Assembly (NCBI GenBank): GCA_900545185.1
Contig: UQYH01000058.1
Location: 1 to 14,331 of the forward strand
Direction of reading: 5' to 3'
DNA from: an uncultured Eubacteriales bacterium
Lineage (GTDB): Bacteria > Bacillota > Clostridia > UBA1381 > UBA9506
DNA length: 14,331 bases
Positions 1 to 6,341 of the stretch are shown one piece after another. Within the stretch, counting starts at the first letter, position 1; every line of letters starts with the position of its first letter. The notes beneath the pieces were generated by a model. It saw only the letters and a list, made by a program, of their open reading frames with translations. It made no database searches and was not told the origin of the DNA. Both the position numbers and the translations under genes were made by a program.

Positions 1-36
1 ATAATTTTGTAATATTTTAAGCATTTGTTTCATATG

Positions 37-42
37 TATAAT
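37..42 (+). promoter_or_regulatory. possible -10 box of the M23 peptidase gene
   Basis: A perfect TATAAT lies 36 bases before the chosen GTG start. No convincing -35 hexamer sits 16-18 bases upstream; the DNA there is simply AT-rich. The promoter is therefore only tentative, and part of it may lie outside the window. Confidence 0.3.
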
Positions 43-77
43 ATAGAGCAACAATTTTGACAAAACGAGGTGATACA

Positions 78-1691
78 GTGGATAAAAACCCATGCCGTGT
101 GACGGTGAAACGGATTGAAAAAATCCCGTCGCGGTATTATGTGCAGGTTAAAACCCCCGTGGCCAAAGCCCGCACAAAGGTAAAGGTGGAAGTCAGTGAT
201 TCGCTTTTGGCCGAATCCAAACGCTTGACCGATGCGCTGCGCGCCCTGCCGCCTGTTTCGGCCGATTTTTCGGGTACGCTTTGCGCACAGATAAAGGCCG
301 CATTGGCGCGGATGAAATCGACAACGTTCGGCTGTCTTTCCGCTATTCGCTGTATGCTGGCAGAAAATACGAAACGCATGCTGTTTTCGGGCGCTGCATC
401 CTGCACCGTGGCCGCCATGGCCGCGCTGATTTTGGCTGCAACCTGTAGCTTTGGCTGTGTGATAACGGTGAACGGACAGGTCATCGGCACCGTGCCGGAC
501 GCCGCGGCTTATGATAAGCTGGTGGAGGAGATTAACGAAGAAATCGCCTATGTCAGCGGCGAAAGCTTTACCCCGGCCGAAACACCCGATTTTTCGACAA
601 AGCTCATCCCCAAGGGCGCATATACGGACGAGGCGGATGTGAAGGAACAGCTTAAGGCGACCGATGAGGATATGCTGCCGGCCTACGGCATTTACGTAAA
701 CGACGAGATTTTGCTTGCCCTGCCCAACGAGCAGGCGGCGCTGACCGTTTTGGAGGACTACAAAAACAGCTTTACCGAAGGTAAAGACGAGGTGACGGCC
801 GAATTTTGCGAGCCGGTGACGGTGGCACATCGCTTTGTGCCGAAATGTGCCTTAAAAACGGCCGAAAGCGCTATGGAAGCGCTTAAAACAGGCCGCATTG
901 CCTTATATACCCCAAGTGAGGGCGAAACGCTTGAATCGGTGGCCGAGAGCTACGGCATTACGACAGAGGATATTTTGCAGCAAAACGCAGATGCCGATTT
1001 GAAAAACCCGGCAGGCGTGCAGCTGAAAATCCGTACGGGTCAGCCGCTTGTTTCGGTTAAAACGGTTGAACACGCGAACATAACGGAGTCCATTCCCTTC
1101 AACACGATTGAAAAGGAAGATCCCACAAAATATGAAGGTAACCTTGTTGTAGAGCAGGAGGGCGTGGAAGGCAGCCGCGTGGTGGAAGCATACATTACCG
1201 CAGTAAACGGCGTGGAAACCGGCCGCGAGGTGGTTTCGGAAAATCTGCTTTCAGCCGCTGTGGATCAAATTGTGCAAAAAGGCACAAAAGAGCCGCCCAG
1301 CCCGATTGGTACCGGCAGCTTTTCGGTGCCGACAAGCGGAAGCCTTTCGTCTCGGTTCGGTTCGCGCTGGGGCAGAAGCCATACAGGTGTTGATTTGGCT
1401 GCCGCAACCGGCACAAATATTTATGCTGCCGATAACGGTACGGTCATTTATTCGGCCTATAACGACGGCGGTTACGGCAACCTAATTCAAATTGACCACG
1501 GCAACGGTCTTGTTACCTATTACGGCCATTGCAGTGAGCTTTTGGTGCCGGTCGGCACGGTTGTGGCCAAGGGTGATTTAATTGCCAAGGTCGGCAACAC
1601 GGGTCGCAGCTATGGTTCGCATCTGCATTTTGAGGTGCGCTCTGGCGGCACACCGCAGGATCCGATGGCATACCTGAACGGACTGCAATAA
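78..1691 (+). CDS. membrane-anchored M23 peptidoglycan endopeptidase with LysM and G5 domains
   Basis: Predicted cell-wall hydrolase cutting peptide cross-links of peptidoglycan outside the membrane. The start is taken as GTG at 78 because GAGGTG sits just upstream; a TTG at 57 in the same frame lacks a ribosome site. The 537-residue product has a basic cytoplasmic N-terminus of about 100 residues and one hydrophobic segment (about 100-128). A LysM-like domain follows (about 274-320, 'YTPSEGETLESVAESYGI'), then a G5-like region (about 323-403) and a C-terminal M23 (LytM) domain (about 421-533). The zinc and catalytic motifs are intact: HTGVD (H435, D439) and HLHF (H515, H517). LysM and G5 are wall-binding modules in this class. 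Single-gene unit with its own terminator. The family is very likely; the precise bond cut is unknown. Confidence 0.93.
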   Translation: MDKNPCRVTVKRIEKIPSRYYVQVKTPVAKARTKVKVEVSDSLLAESKRLTDALRALPPVSADFSGTLCAQIKAALARMKSTTFGCLSAIRCMLAENTKRMLFSGAASCTVAAMAALILAATCSFGCVITVNGQVIGTVPDAAAYDKLVEEINEEIAYVSGESFTPAETPDFSTKLIPKGAYTDEADVKEQLKATDEDMLPAYGIYVNDEILLALPNEQAALTVLEDYKNSFTEGKDEVTAEFCEPVTVAHRFVPKCALKTAESAMEALKTGRIALYTPSEGETLESVAESYGITTEDILQQNADADLKNPAGVQLKIRTGQPLVSVKTVEHANITESIPFNTIEKEDPTKYEGNLVVEQEGVEGSRVVEAYITAVNGVETGREVVSENLLSAAVDQIVQKGTKEPPSPIGTGSFSVPTSGSLSSRFGSRWGRSHTGVDLAAATGTNIYAADNGTVIYSAYNDGGYGNLIQIDHGNGLVTYYGHCSELLVPVGTVVAKGDLIAKVGNTGRSYGSHLHFEVRSGGTPQDPMAYLNGLQ

Positions 1692-1705
1692 AACATTGGT
1701 ATGAT

Positions 1706-1746
1706 AAGCGAAACGGTAGAAAAGACCTTTGCCGTTTCGCTTTTTT
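1706..1746 (+). terminator. rho-independent terminator of the M23 peptidase gene
   Basis: An 11-bp perfect stem (AAGCGAAACGG at 1706-1716 with CCGTTTCGCTT at 1732-1742) encloses a 15-base loop and runs into T6. It begins 14 bases after the stop codon. Confidence 0.9.
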
Positions 1747-1813
1747 ATTGCATCATTACCCCTATAGACACGATTTGTGACAGCAGGAAGGGCAAGATTT
1801 TTTTGCAAATGAA

Positions 1814-1842
1814 TTGACAAAAGGTAAAAAGAAGGGTATAAT
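1814..1842 (+). promoter_or_regulatory. promoter of small RNA 1
   Basis: Perfect sigma-A consensus: TTGACA (1814-1819), 17-base spacer, TATAAT (1837-1842). Transcription should start near 1849. Confidence 0.9.
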
Positions 1843-1848
1843 AAAAAC

Positions 1849-1930
1849 AAGGAGCAAGACCGGAAACGGTTATGCCAAGGTTTTTGTTATAAAAATAACG
1901 CCAACTTTAGCGGAGGGGGCGTTATTTTTT
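1849..1930 (+). ncRNA. small RNA 1, candidate antisense antitoxin
   Basis: A transcript of about 80 bases is bounded by a perfect promoter and a strong terminator. It contains only a six-codon frame (1872-1892) without a properly spaced ribosome site, so it is read as non-coding. A small hairpin with a GAAA loop lies at 1859-1870. Its 3' end is complementary to the 3' end of the minus-strand peptide mRNA, including that gene's stop codon and terminator. This convergent layout is known from type I antitoxins such as RatA and the par RNAII. The antitoxin role is inferred; the promoter and terminator are directly visible. Confidence 0.72.
1893..1927. terminator. bidirectional terminator shared by small RNA 1 and the toxin mRNA
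   Basis: Perfect 10-bp stem AAATAACGCC (1893-1902) with GGCGTTATTT (1918-1927). It is followed by T6 on the plus strand and by TTTTTAT on the minus strand, so it can end transcripts from either side. Confidence 0.88.
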
Positions 1931-1990
1931 TATGGAAATTACTAAGAGTAGTAGAATAGTCATAAATAAGATTATGTATTCATTATCCAT
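1922..1990 (-). CDS. 22-residue hydrophobic peptide, candidate type I toxin
   Basis: The short frame ATG (1990-1988) to TAA (1924-1922) encodes MDNEYIILFM followed by TILLLLVISIKK. This is an acidic start, a run of about 15 hydrophobic residues long enough to reach across a membrane, and two lysines at the end. AAAGGAGGTGAT (2007-1996), almost a perfect anti-16S match, precedes it at good spacing. A TTGCAT-17-TATACT promoter lies at 2146-2118, and a shared terminator follows directly after the stop. Size and layout match small membrane toxins of type I systems in Firmicutes (Fst/TxpA/'putative holin-like toxin' class). Family membership and toxicity are inferred; the expression signals make a real gene very likely. 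Confidence 0.78.
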   Translation of the reverse strand: MDNEYIILFMTILLLLVISIKK

Positions 1991-1995
1991 AAGCT

Positions 1996-2007
1996 ATCAC
2001 CTCCTTT
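1996..2007 (-). promoter_or_regulatory. very strong ribosome binding site of the toxin peptide
   Basis: AAAGGAGGTGAT on the minus strand is nearly the full complement of the 16S rRNA 3' end, with the ATG 5 bases beyond it. A 22-codon frame with a site this strong is unlikely to be chance. Confidence 0.85.
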
Positions 2008-2105
2008 CATGGAGATGATGGCATAACCGCCCGACTTTTGCGCTGCTTCCGAATGTAAGCTTCGGACTCTATCGCAGCTGTTTCGGTCTTGCTCTGTCGA
2101 ATCAC
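2007..2105 (-). other. possible leader frame or structured 5' region of the toxin mRNA
   Basis: A GTG-started frame of 32 codons (ending KSRAVMPSSP) covers the 5' part of the toxin mRNA; its TGA overlaps the toxin ribosome site. The GTG would lie only about six bases from the predicted transcription start and has no ribosome site, so translation is doubtful. The same stretch can fold: TCCGAA/TTCGGA forms a 6-bp stem at 2048-2066. It may instead be a folded leader controlling toxin translation. Confidence 0.35.
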
Positions 2106-2117
2106 TCCGACTGTTTT

Positions 2118-2146
2118 AGTATACACCAAAAATCGACACGATGCAA
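2118..2146 (-). promoter_or_regulatory. promoter of the toxin mRNA
   Basis: On the minus strand TTGCAT (2146-2141), a 17-base spacer and TATACT (2123-2118) give a good sigma-A promoter. Transcription should begin near 2111 and end at the shared terminator near 1888, for an mRNA of about 220 bases. Confidence 0.8.
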
Positions 2147-2204
2147 GCGATTGACAGACACGATTTGTGACAGCGGACAGGGTGAGACTTTTTTTGCAAA
2201 AGAA

Positions 2205-2233
2205 TTGACAAACTGTAAAATGAAGGGTATAAT
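2205..2233 (+). promoter_or_regulatory. promoter of small RNA 2
   Basis: Perfect consensus TTGACA (2205-2210), 17-base spacer, TATAAT (2228-2233). It is the only strong promoter seen upstream of nagA, so it may also supply nagA by read-through. Confidence 0.88.
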
Positions 2234-2239
2234 AATAAC

Positions 2240-2321
2240 AAAGAGCAAGGCCGAAAACGGTTATGCCAAGGTGGTTCATTAAAAACATAACGCGCTACTT
2301 GGCTGTGGGCGTTATTTTTTT
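2240..2321 (+). ncRNA. small RNA 2, paralogue of small RNA 1 without an adjacent toxin
   Basis: An RNA of about 80 bases lies between a perfect promoter and a terminator. It shares GAGCAAG, a CCGAAAACGG hairpin and CGGTTATGCCAAGG with small RNA 1. No toxin frame opposes it. It may be an orphan antitoxin acting on the neighbouring mRNA, or a leader of nagA. A frame of 43 codons opens at 2263 (MPRWFIKNITRYLAVG...) and reads through the terminator to a TGA at 2392-2394, but it lacks a good ribosome site. Confidence 0.65.
2287..2321 (+). terminator. terminator of small RNA 2
   Basis: ATAACGC (2287-2293) pairs with GCGTTAT (2309-2315) and is followed by T7. The loop differs from that of copy A while the stem is kept, which supports selection on the structure. 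Confidence 0.8.
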
Positions 2322-2390
2322 ATGCCTAACCTGTCAACAATGCAAATTTAACATACCGAATCGACATTTTTATAAGGAGTGTTATGCAAT

Positions 2391-3464
2391 ATGAAATGCT
2401 TACATAATGCGCAGATTTTAGGTGCGGATTTCAAATTTTATCGGGGCGATTTATCTTTTTCATCTGTCATTGAGGAGGGCGGCGGCACAGAAACCATTGA
2501 TTGCACCGATGCTTATGTGCTGCCCGGTCTTGTGGACGTGCACACGCACGGCGTTTTGGGTTTTGAGGCCAATGATAAAGCCGTGGATTATGACCGCTGG
2601 CAGCAGTTTTTGCTGCAAAACGGCGTGACAACCTTTTTGCCGACAACCGTGACCGATACAAAGGAAAACATCCGTTATGCCCTTTCCAAGCTGCAAAAGG
2701 CTGTGGGCATTAACATGGAAGGGCCGTACATCTCGAAGGAAAAACGCGGTGCACACGCGATTGAAAAAATTTGTGAGGTCGATTTGGATTTTTTGCAAGA
2801 GGTGAAGGATCGTGTTAAAATCACGACCGTTGCTGCAGAAGAAGGTGCAAATCTAGAAAAAATTCCGGCTATCCGCGAAATGGGGATTCGCGTGTCCTTG
2901 GGGCACAGCATGGCCGATTATGAAACAGCCTGCCGCGGTTTTGCCGCCGGTGCGACAGAGGTAACGCACATTTTTAATTGCTGTCCGCCGTTTGGACATC
3001 GCGAGCCGGGGCTTGTCGGTGCGGCCTTTGATACAGACGGTATTTACTGTGAGGTCATCAGTGACGGCATCCACCTGCATCCTGCCGTTGTGCGGATGCT
3101 GTATCACACCCTGGGTGCGGACAGAATGGTGCTCATCAGTGACGCCATCAGCGCCACGGGTTTATCGGACGGGCGATATACGCTGGCCGGTTTGGAAGTG
3201 TTTGTTAAGGATGGGCAGGCGCGTTTGGCCGGCGGTAATCTGGCCGGCAGCACCGTTACATTGTACGAAGCTATGCGCCGCGCCGTGGGCTTTGGCATAC
3301 CGCTTGCGGACGCGGCTAAAATGGCATCTGCCACACCGGCCAAGGCACTGGGACTGGATGCTGCGGTCGGCAGCCTGGAGGCGGGCAAGGACGCCGATAT
3401 TTTGGTGCTGAATGAGGATTTAAGTATCCGTCATGTGTTTTATAAGGGAGAACAAATTCGATAA
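2391..3464 (+). CDS. nagA: N-acetylglucosamine-6-phosphate deacetylase
   Basis: Cytosolic amidohydrolase removing acetate from GlcNAc-6-phosphate in amino-sugar and wall recycling. The 357-residue product has the usual family length (350-390). Recognised signatures are HTH (H51, H53), metal-ligand E110 in INMEGPYIS, H172 in LGHS, H193 in VTHIFN, SDGIHLH (224-230) and catalytic Asp D251 in LISDAIS. The C-terminal GSLEAGKDADILVL motif is typical. The ATG at 2391 is preferred over an in-frame GTG at 2379 because AAGGAG (2374-2379) overlaps the GTG. The family's HLFNAMPP motif reads HIFNCCPP here, a mild change. No nagB lies beside it. The only strong upstream promoter is that of small RNA 2, whose terminator stands between. 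Confidence 0.95.
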   Translation: MKCLHNAQILGADFKFYRGDLSFSSVIEEGGGTETIDCTDAYVLPGLVDVHTHGVLGFEANDKAVDYDRWQQFLLQNGVTTFLPTTVTDTKENIRYALSKLQKAVGINMEGPYISKEKRGAHAIEKICEVDLDFLQEVKDRVKITTVAAEEGANLEKIPAIREMGIRVSLGHSMADYETACRGFAAGATEVTHIFNCCPPFGHREPGLVGAAFDTDGIYCEVISDGIHLHPAVVRMLYHTLGADRMVLISDAISATGLSDGRYTLAGLEVFVKDGQARLAGGNLAGSTVTLYEAMRRAVGFGIPLADAAKMASATPAKALGLDAAVGSLEAGKDADILVLNEDLSIRHVFYKGEQIR

Positions 3465-3486
3465 TATAGGCAGAAAAACCATACCT

Positions 3487-3685
3487 TAATCCAAATTGGG
3501 GAGTTGTCAGAGGGGATACCCCTCTGACTTAAAAATGCGGTTTTCGCGAGCGTGTACCGCAAAAACCGCTCCTATAAAGGGCTGGCGCGGTGAGCGCCGC
3601 GCGAGCAAAAGCCCTTATACTCAAGCGAAAACTCTCGAAGAGAGATTTCGGCTTGAAGCGTGTCGAAAAAGTCGACACGCTCAAC
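3487..3685. repeat. multi-hairpin intergenic repeat element, copy 1
   Basis: About 200 bp that recurs almost unchanged at 7782-7985. It can form five hairpins in a row: GTCAGAGGGG/CCCCTCTGAC, GCGGTTTT/AAAACCGC, AAGGGCT/AGCCCTT around a GC-rich inner stem, AACTCTC/GAGAGATT, and AGCGTGTCGA/TCGACACGCT. It lies between the convergent nagA and WG/SLH genes. No credible coding frame: the open frames here are by-products of the repeat. Confidence 0.88.
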
Positions 3686-3714
3686 CGAGAGCCGTTCTAC
3701 GGCTCTCGGGTTTT
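3685..3714. terminator. hairpin between convergent nagA and WG/SLH genes, possible terminator
   Basis: Perfect 10-bp stem CCGAGAGCCG (3685-3694) / CGGCTCTCGG (3700-3709) followed by GTTTT on the plus strand. The T-tract is short, so termination of nagA transcripts is plausible but not strong. It adjoins the repeat element and is absent from copy 2. Confidence 0.55.
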
Positions 3715-3716
3715 GT

Positions 3717-3744
3717 ATCATATCTATGAAATCATATCTATGAA
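3717..3744. repeat. tandem 14-bp duplication
   Basis: ATCATATCTATGAA occurs twice head to tail (3717-3730 and 3731-3744), ending just before the WG/SLH stop codon. Confidence 0.9.
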
Positions 3745-3745
3745 T

Positions 3746-5650
3746 TTACCGCTGTGCATACATTCTGTGCATGGTTAAAATGGCCTGTTCCTTTGTATAG
3801 GTGCCGTTGGGGGCAAATTGCCCGTCACCCACGCCGTTCATAATGCCGCGCTGCGTCACATACGATACCGCCGCTTTGGCATAGTCGGAAATGGCGCTGC
3901 TATCGGTAAAATTCGGTGCGCCTGCGGCTGCGTTGTCCTGCCCCAAAAGCTGTGCCGCGCGCTGCAAAAGCGCTGCCGCATCCTGCCGTTTAATAAAAGA
4001 GCCGGGCGCGAAGCTGTTGGCCGAAACGCCCTGAATCAATCCGAGCTGATTCGCCAAAAGCACATCCTTTTCATTTGTATCATAAAACGGATTCTGTTCA
4101 TATAAATCCGCTGTCTGCATGTTTTTATGTTCGGCCAAAAGCGCCTCGGCCGATTTGCCGGAGCAGCGCGTCAGTGTTTGCATTAAAAGCTTGGCAAAAT
4201 CCACACGCGTAATGGCACGGGTATATTGATTGCGCAGCGATGTCGGGACTAAGCCCTCGGCAATGGCTGCCGTAACCTCTCCGTAAGACCACGGTGCGGT
4301 TTCGTCCTCGCTCGGTGTCAGATCGGGCGCGGTTATGCGCGCATAACCGTATGCGCCGTTTGCATAAATCGGCATAAGCGCACCTGTCGGCCGCAATATG
4401 CCACCCTCGGTTAAAAACTGTGATGCGTCCAAACCGTCCTCCGAAAATATTTCGTTTTTGCGGTTTACAAAATAGGTCTTGCCGTCCTTTTGTACCAGCG
4501 CCATGCCTTGGCAAAACGCCCCGACTGCCGTATATTGCGGCTCGATAACGCAGTTGCCGCTGACATCGGCGTAGCCCCACAGCCCGTCTTTTTTAACGGC
4601 AACAAGGCCTTCGCTGTGCCCTTGCATTTGGTCATATATAAACGGAATTAAAACATTGCCGCCCATATCAATTGCGCCCCATTTGTGCGTTTCTGCATCA
4701 CGCAGAGAGAGTACGCCGTCATGCACAAGGGTTACGCCTTCGCCATGGTAGGTATCGGTATAGGCCATGTCATATGCGCCGGAAAACACAATCTGCCCTA
4801 AGCGGTTGACAAAGACCAGCGTAGCCGGGTAGGCAAACCCTTCACGCTCGTAGGGGAGATAGCGCACCCATGCCGCGGCGCGACCCTCTGCAAAGGGATA
4901 TACGCTTTCAAAGCGGTAATCGCCCTGCTCTTTGGCAATTGACACCACCTCGGCGCCTGTTGTATCGGCAAATACAAAGCGGCCGTCGGTATCGGCAAGA
5001 CGCACCAACCCGTCCGAGCAGATGCTGTCGGCATCAAGCTGTGCTGCGCGGCCGCTGTAATCAAACAGCAGACGGCAGGCAGGAAGGTACAAATATTGAT
5101 TGACAAAATAATAAGGAATCTGCTGTCCCTCAGCCGTGAAAAGTGTTGCAGGCACTACCGAAACCGGTGCGCCCGAATGATCTGTCAGCGGCAGGGGCGC
5201 CGCGTCGGTCGCTTCGATGACATACAGAAAAAAGCTGCCCGTCTCGGCGTCTTTTTTGCCAATTAGTGCACGGCCTTCGGAAAACGGCGCTGCGTAATCA
5301 TACGCCGCGGCAATCACGGCTTGGCCGCTTTCATCTATGTAGCCCCATTTGCCCTCCGTCTGTACGGCGGCATAGCCTTCGGCAAACGGTTCTGCTTTAG
5401 TGTAGCGCGGCTTAATCTCGTATGCCGTTTCGTCCGCTCCGTCCGATTGTGCACCCTCTGTCGGTGCGACTTCGTCCGTTTCTGTTTTATCTTCGTTTTC
5501 TGCTGTCACATCGGCGGCCGCGTTTTGCTGCTCGGTTTTTACATCGGCTGCCTTGCTTTGACCCGTCTCTTGCGCGTGCACACACGGTGTTGCCAACAGC
5601 AAAAATGCCAGTGCGCAAAGTGCAATTCGTTTATGTTTAAAGTGATTCAT
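3746..5650 (-). CDS. secreted WG-repeat protein with C-terminal S-layer homology domains
   Basis: Predicted surface protein of 634 residues. A signal peptide (about 1-26: basic MNHFKHKR, hydrophobic core, VHA cleavage site) is followed by an acidic Glu/Thr/Ala-rich linker (27-80). WG-type repeats come next, with EGKWGYIDESGQ (about 99-110), HKWGAIDMGGN (322-332) and DGLWGYADVSGN (355-366). Three SLH modules end the protein (about 452-495, 521-570, 578-634; the last has GIMNGVGDGQFAPNGTYTKEQ). SLH modules bind secondary wall polymers, so the protein is probably held on the wall with the WG repeats displayed outward; the WG ligand is unknown. GGGAGA lies 6 bases upstream of the ATG at 5650. Single gene with its own promoter. 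Confidence 0.9.
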   Translation of the reverse strand: MNHFKHKRIALCALAFLLLATPCVHAQETGQSKAADVKTEQQNAAADVTAENEDKTETDEVAPTEGAQSDGADETAYEIKPRYTKAEPFAEGYAAVQTEGKWGYIDESGQAVIAAAYDYAAPFSEGRALIGKKDAETGSFFLYVIEATDAAPLPLTDHSGAPVSVVPATLFTAEGQQIPYYFVNQYLYLPACRLLFDYSGRAAQLDADSICSDGLVRLADTDGRFVFADTTGAEVVSIAKEQGDYRFESVYPFAEGRAAAWVRYLPYEREGFAYPATLVFVNRLGQIVFSGAYDMAYTDTYHGEGVTLVHDGVLSLRDAETHKWGAIDMGGNVLIPFIYDQMQGHSEGLVAVKKDGLWGYADVSGNCVIEPQYTAVGAFCQGMALVQKDGKTYFVNRKNEIFSEDGLDASQFLTEGGILRPTGALMPIYANGAYGYARITAPDLTPSEDETAPWSYGEVTAAIAEGLVPTSLRNQYTRAITRVDFAKLLMQTLTRCSGKSAEALLAEHKNMQTADLYEQNPFYDTNEKDVLLANQLGLIQGVSANSFAPGSFIKRQDAAALLQRAAQLLGQDNAAAGAPNFTDSSAISDYAKAAVSYVTQRGIMNGVGDGQFAPNGTYTKEQAILTMHRMYAQR

Positions 5651-5707
5651 ATGTGTCTCCCATCTGTTGCCGCGATTTGGCTTTTACGCCGCGCGGCCGA
5701 CTGTTTT

Positions 5708-5736
5708 ATTGTAACACATCATCCCTCAAAATACAA
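5708..5736 (-). promoter_or_regulatory. promoter of the WG/SLH gene
   Basis: On the minus strand TTGTAT (5736-5731), 17 bases, TACAAT (5713-5708). It is back to back with the promoter of the DUF6323 operon about 60 bp away. Confidence 0.7.
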
Positions 5737-5796
5737 GAGTTCCCTTTGTTTTTTCTTGCATAATATGCTATTTTTGAACAATATTCAGAAAAACGC

Positions 5797-5825
5797 TTGA
5801 CAAAATAAATTCCAAGCAATATAAT
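5797..5825 (+). promoter_or_regulatory. promoter of the DUF6323-DUF6179 operon
   Basis: Perfect TTGACA (5797-5802), 17-base spacer, TATAAT (5820-5825). Transcription should start near 5832, about 43 bases before the first ATG. Confidence 0.9.
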
Positions 5826-5874
5826 ACTAATACTTATCATATGAATATGCATTTTGGGGAGGGCAGAAAGCACC

Positions 5875-6324
5875 ATGCAAAAGAACGGAACAGAATTGCT
5901 TGCGGCTTTGAACGCCGGTGGCTTACAGCCGCAGACGGAACAGGACATTTTGGCGAAAAACGCGCACACGGCATCGCATGGCCTGACCTTAACCGCAGCA
6001 CAGGCTGCCGCATTGACGCAAACGCGGACGGAGTCGCTTGCCAAAAGCGGCCGCATTGAATTTGGCGGCGGCACGGTCGGCAGGCTGATTGATGCATTTT
6101 GCGACTCGCCCTATATAACGCAGGAGCAGTATGAGGAAAGCTTGCACACTCTGATCGGCTTGTTTTACGAATCGAAAACCCAAACACGGGATCGTGTTTC
6201 GGATGATGCGCTGATTCAATTTATGAAAACGGCCTTTAACGGTACGTGCCATGGCTCGTTTGCACTGCTGGAACAGCAGCTTGAGCAGCTGACACGCAAG
6301 TGCGCCGCAACAGATACGCTGTAA
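5875..6324 (+). CDS. DUF6323-family protein
   Basis: Small soluble protein of 149 residues without signal peptide or membrane segment. The ATG at 5875 is preferred over a more upstream start because GGGGAGGG lies just before it. The central GLTLTAAQAAALTQTR, the GRIEFGGGTVGRLIDAFCDSPYI stretch and the C-terminal FMKTAFNGTCHGS resemble my recollection of DUF6323, a clostridial family usually next to DUF6179, which is also the case here. Biochemical role unknown. First gene of a three-gene operon with 17 bases to the next; products of such pairs often work together, which is inference. Predicted largely helical. Confidence 0.78.
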   Translation: MQKNGTELLAALNAGGLQPQTEQDILAKNAHTASHGLTLTAAQAAALTQTRTESLAKSGRIEFGGGTVGRLIDAFCDSPYITQEQYEESLHTLIGLFYESKTQTRDRVSDDALIQFMKTAFNGTCHGSFALLEQQLEQLTRKCAATDTL

Positions 6325-6341
6325 AAGAAAGGAGCCAACCC

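Larger units (their letters stand above)
1766..1931 (+). repeat. direct repeat, copy A (small-RNA gene unit)
   Basis: This stretch recurs at 2156-2323. Shared blocks in the same order are AGACACGATTTGTGACAGC, a T-tract with TTTGCAAA, GAATTGACA, GAAGGGTATAATAA, GAGCAAG-CCG, CGGTTATGCCAAGG and a terminator with a GGGCGTTATTTTTTTATG right arm. The unit carries a whole small-RNA gene from promoter to terminator. Confidence 0.85.
2156..2323 (+). repeat. direct repeat, copy B (small-RNA gene unit)
   Basis: Second copy of the 1766-1931 unit, directly upstream of nagA. Promoter and terminator are kept. On the minus strand only the ATAAAAAAATAA end of the toxin-coding region is recognisable; the rest of the peptide gene is absent. 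Confidence 0.85.

Noticed and set aside
30..830. Long open frame of 266 codons antisense to the M23 gene
   Set aside because: No ribosome site and no domain; it mirrors the biased codons of a well-supported gene on the other strand.
2326..2337. Minus-strand TTGACA between nagA and small RNA 2
   Set aside because: The base positions 17 downstream read TAACGC, which is not a -10 box, and a terminator follows at once.
3496..3778. Open frames in the multi-hairpin element
   Set aside because: They translate hairpin arms, have no ribosome sites, and are not kept open in the second copy.
4125..4580. 151-codon frame in the SLH part of the WG/SLH gene
   Set aside because: Out-of-frame shadow; the SLH and WG motifs lie in the other frame.
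5321..5800. 159-codon plus-strand frame opposite the WG/SLH start
   Set aside because: Cys/Phe/Arg-rich translation typical of antisense frames and running over two divergent promoters.
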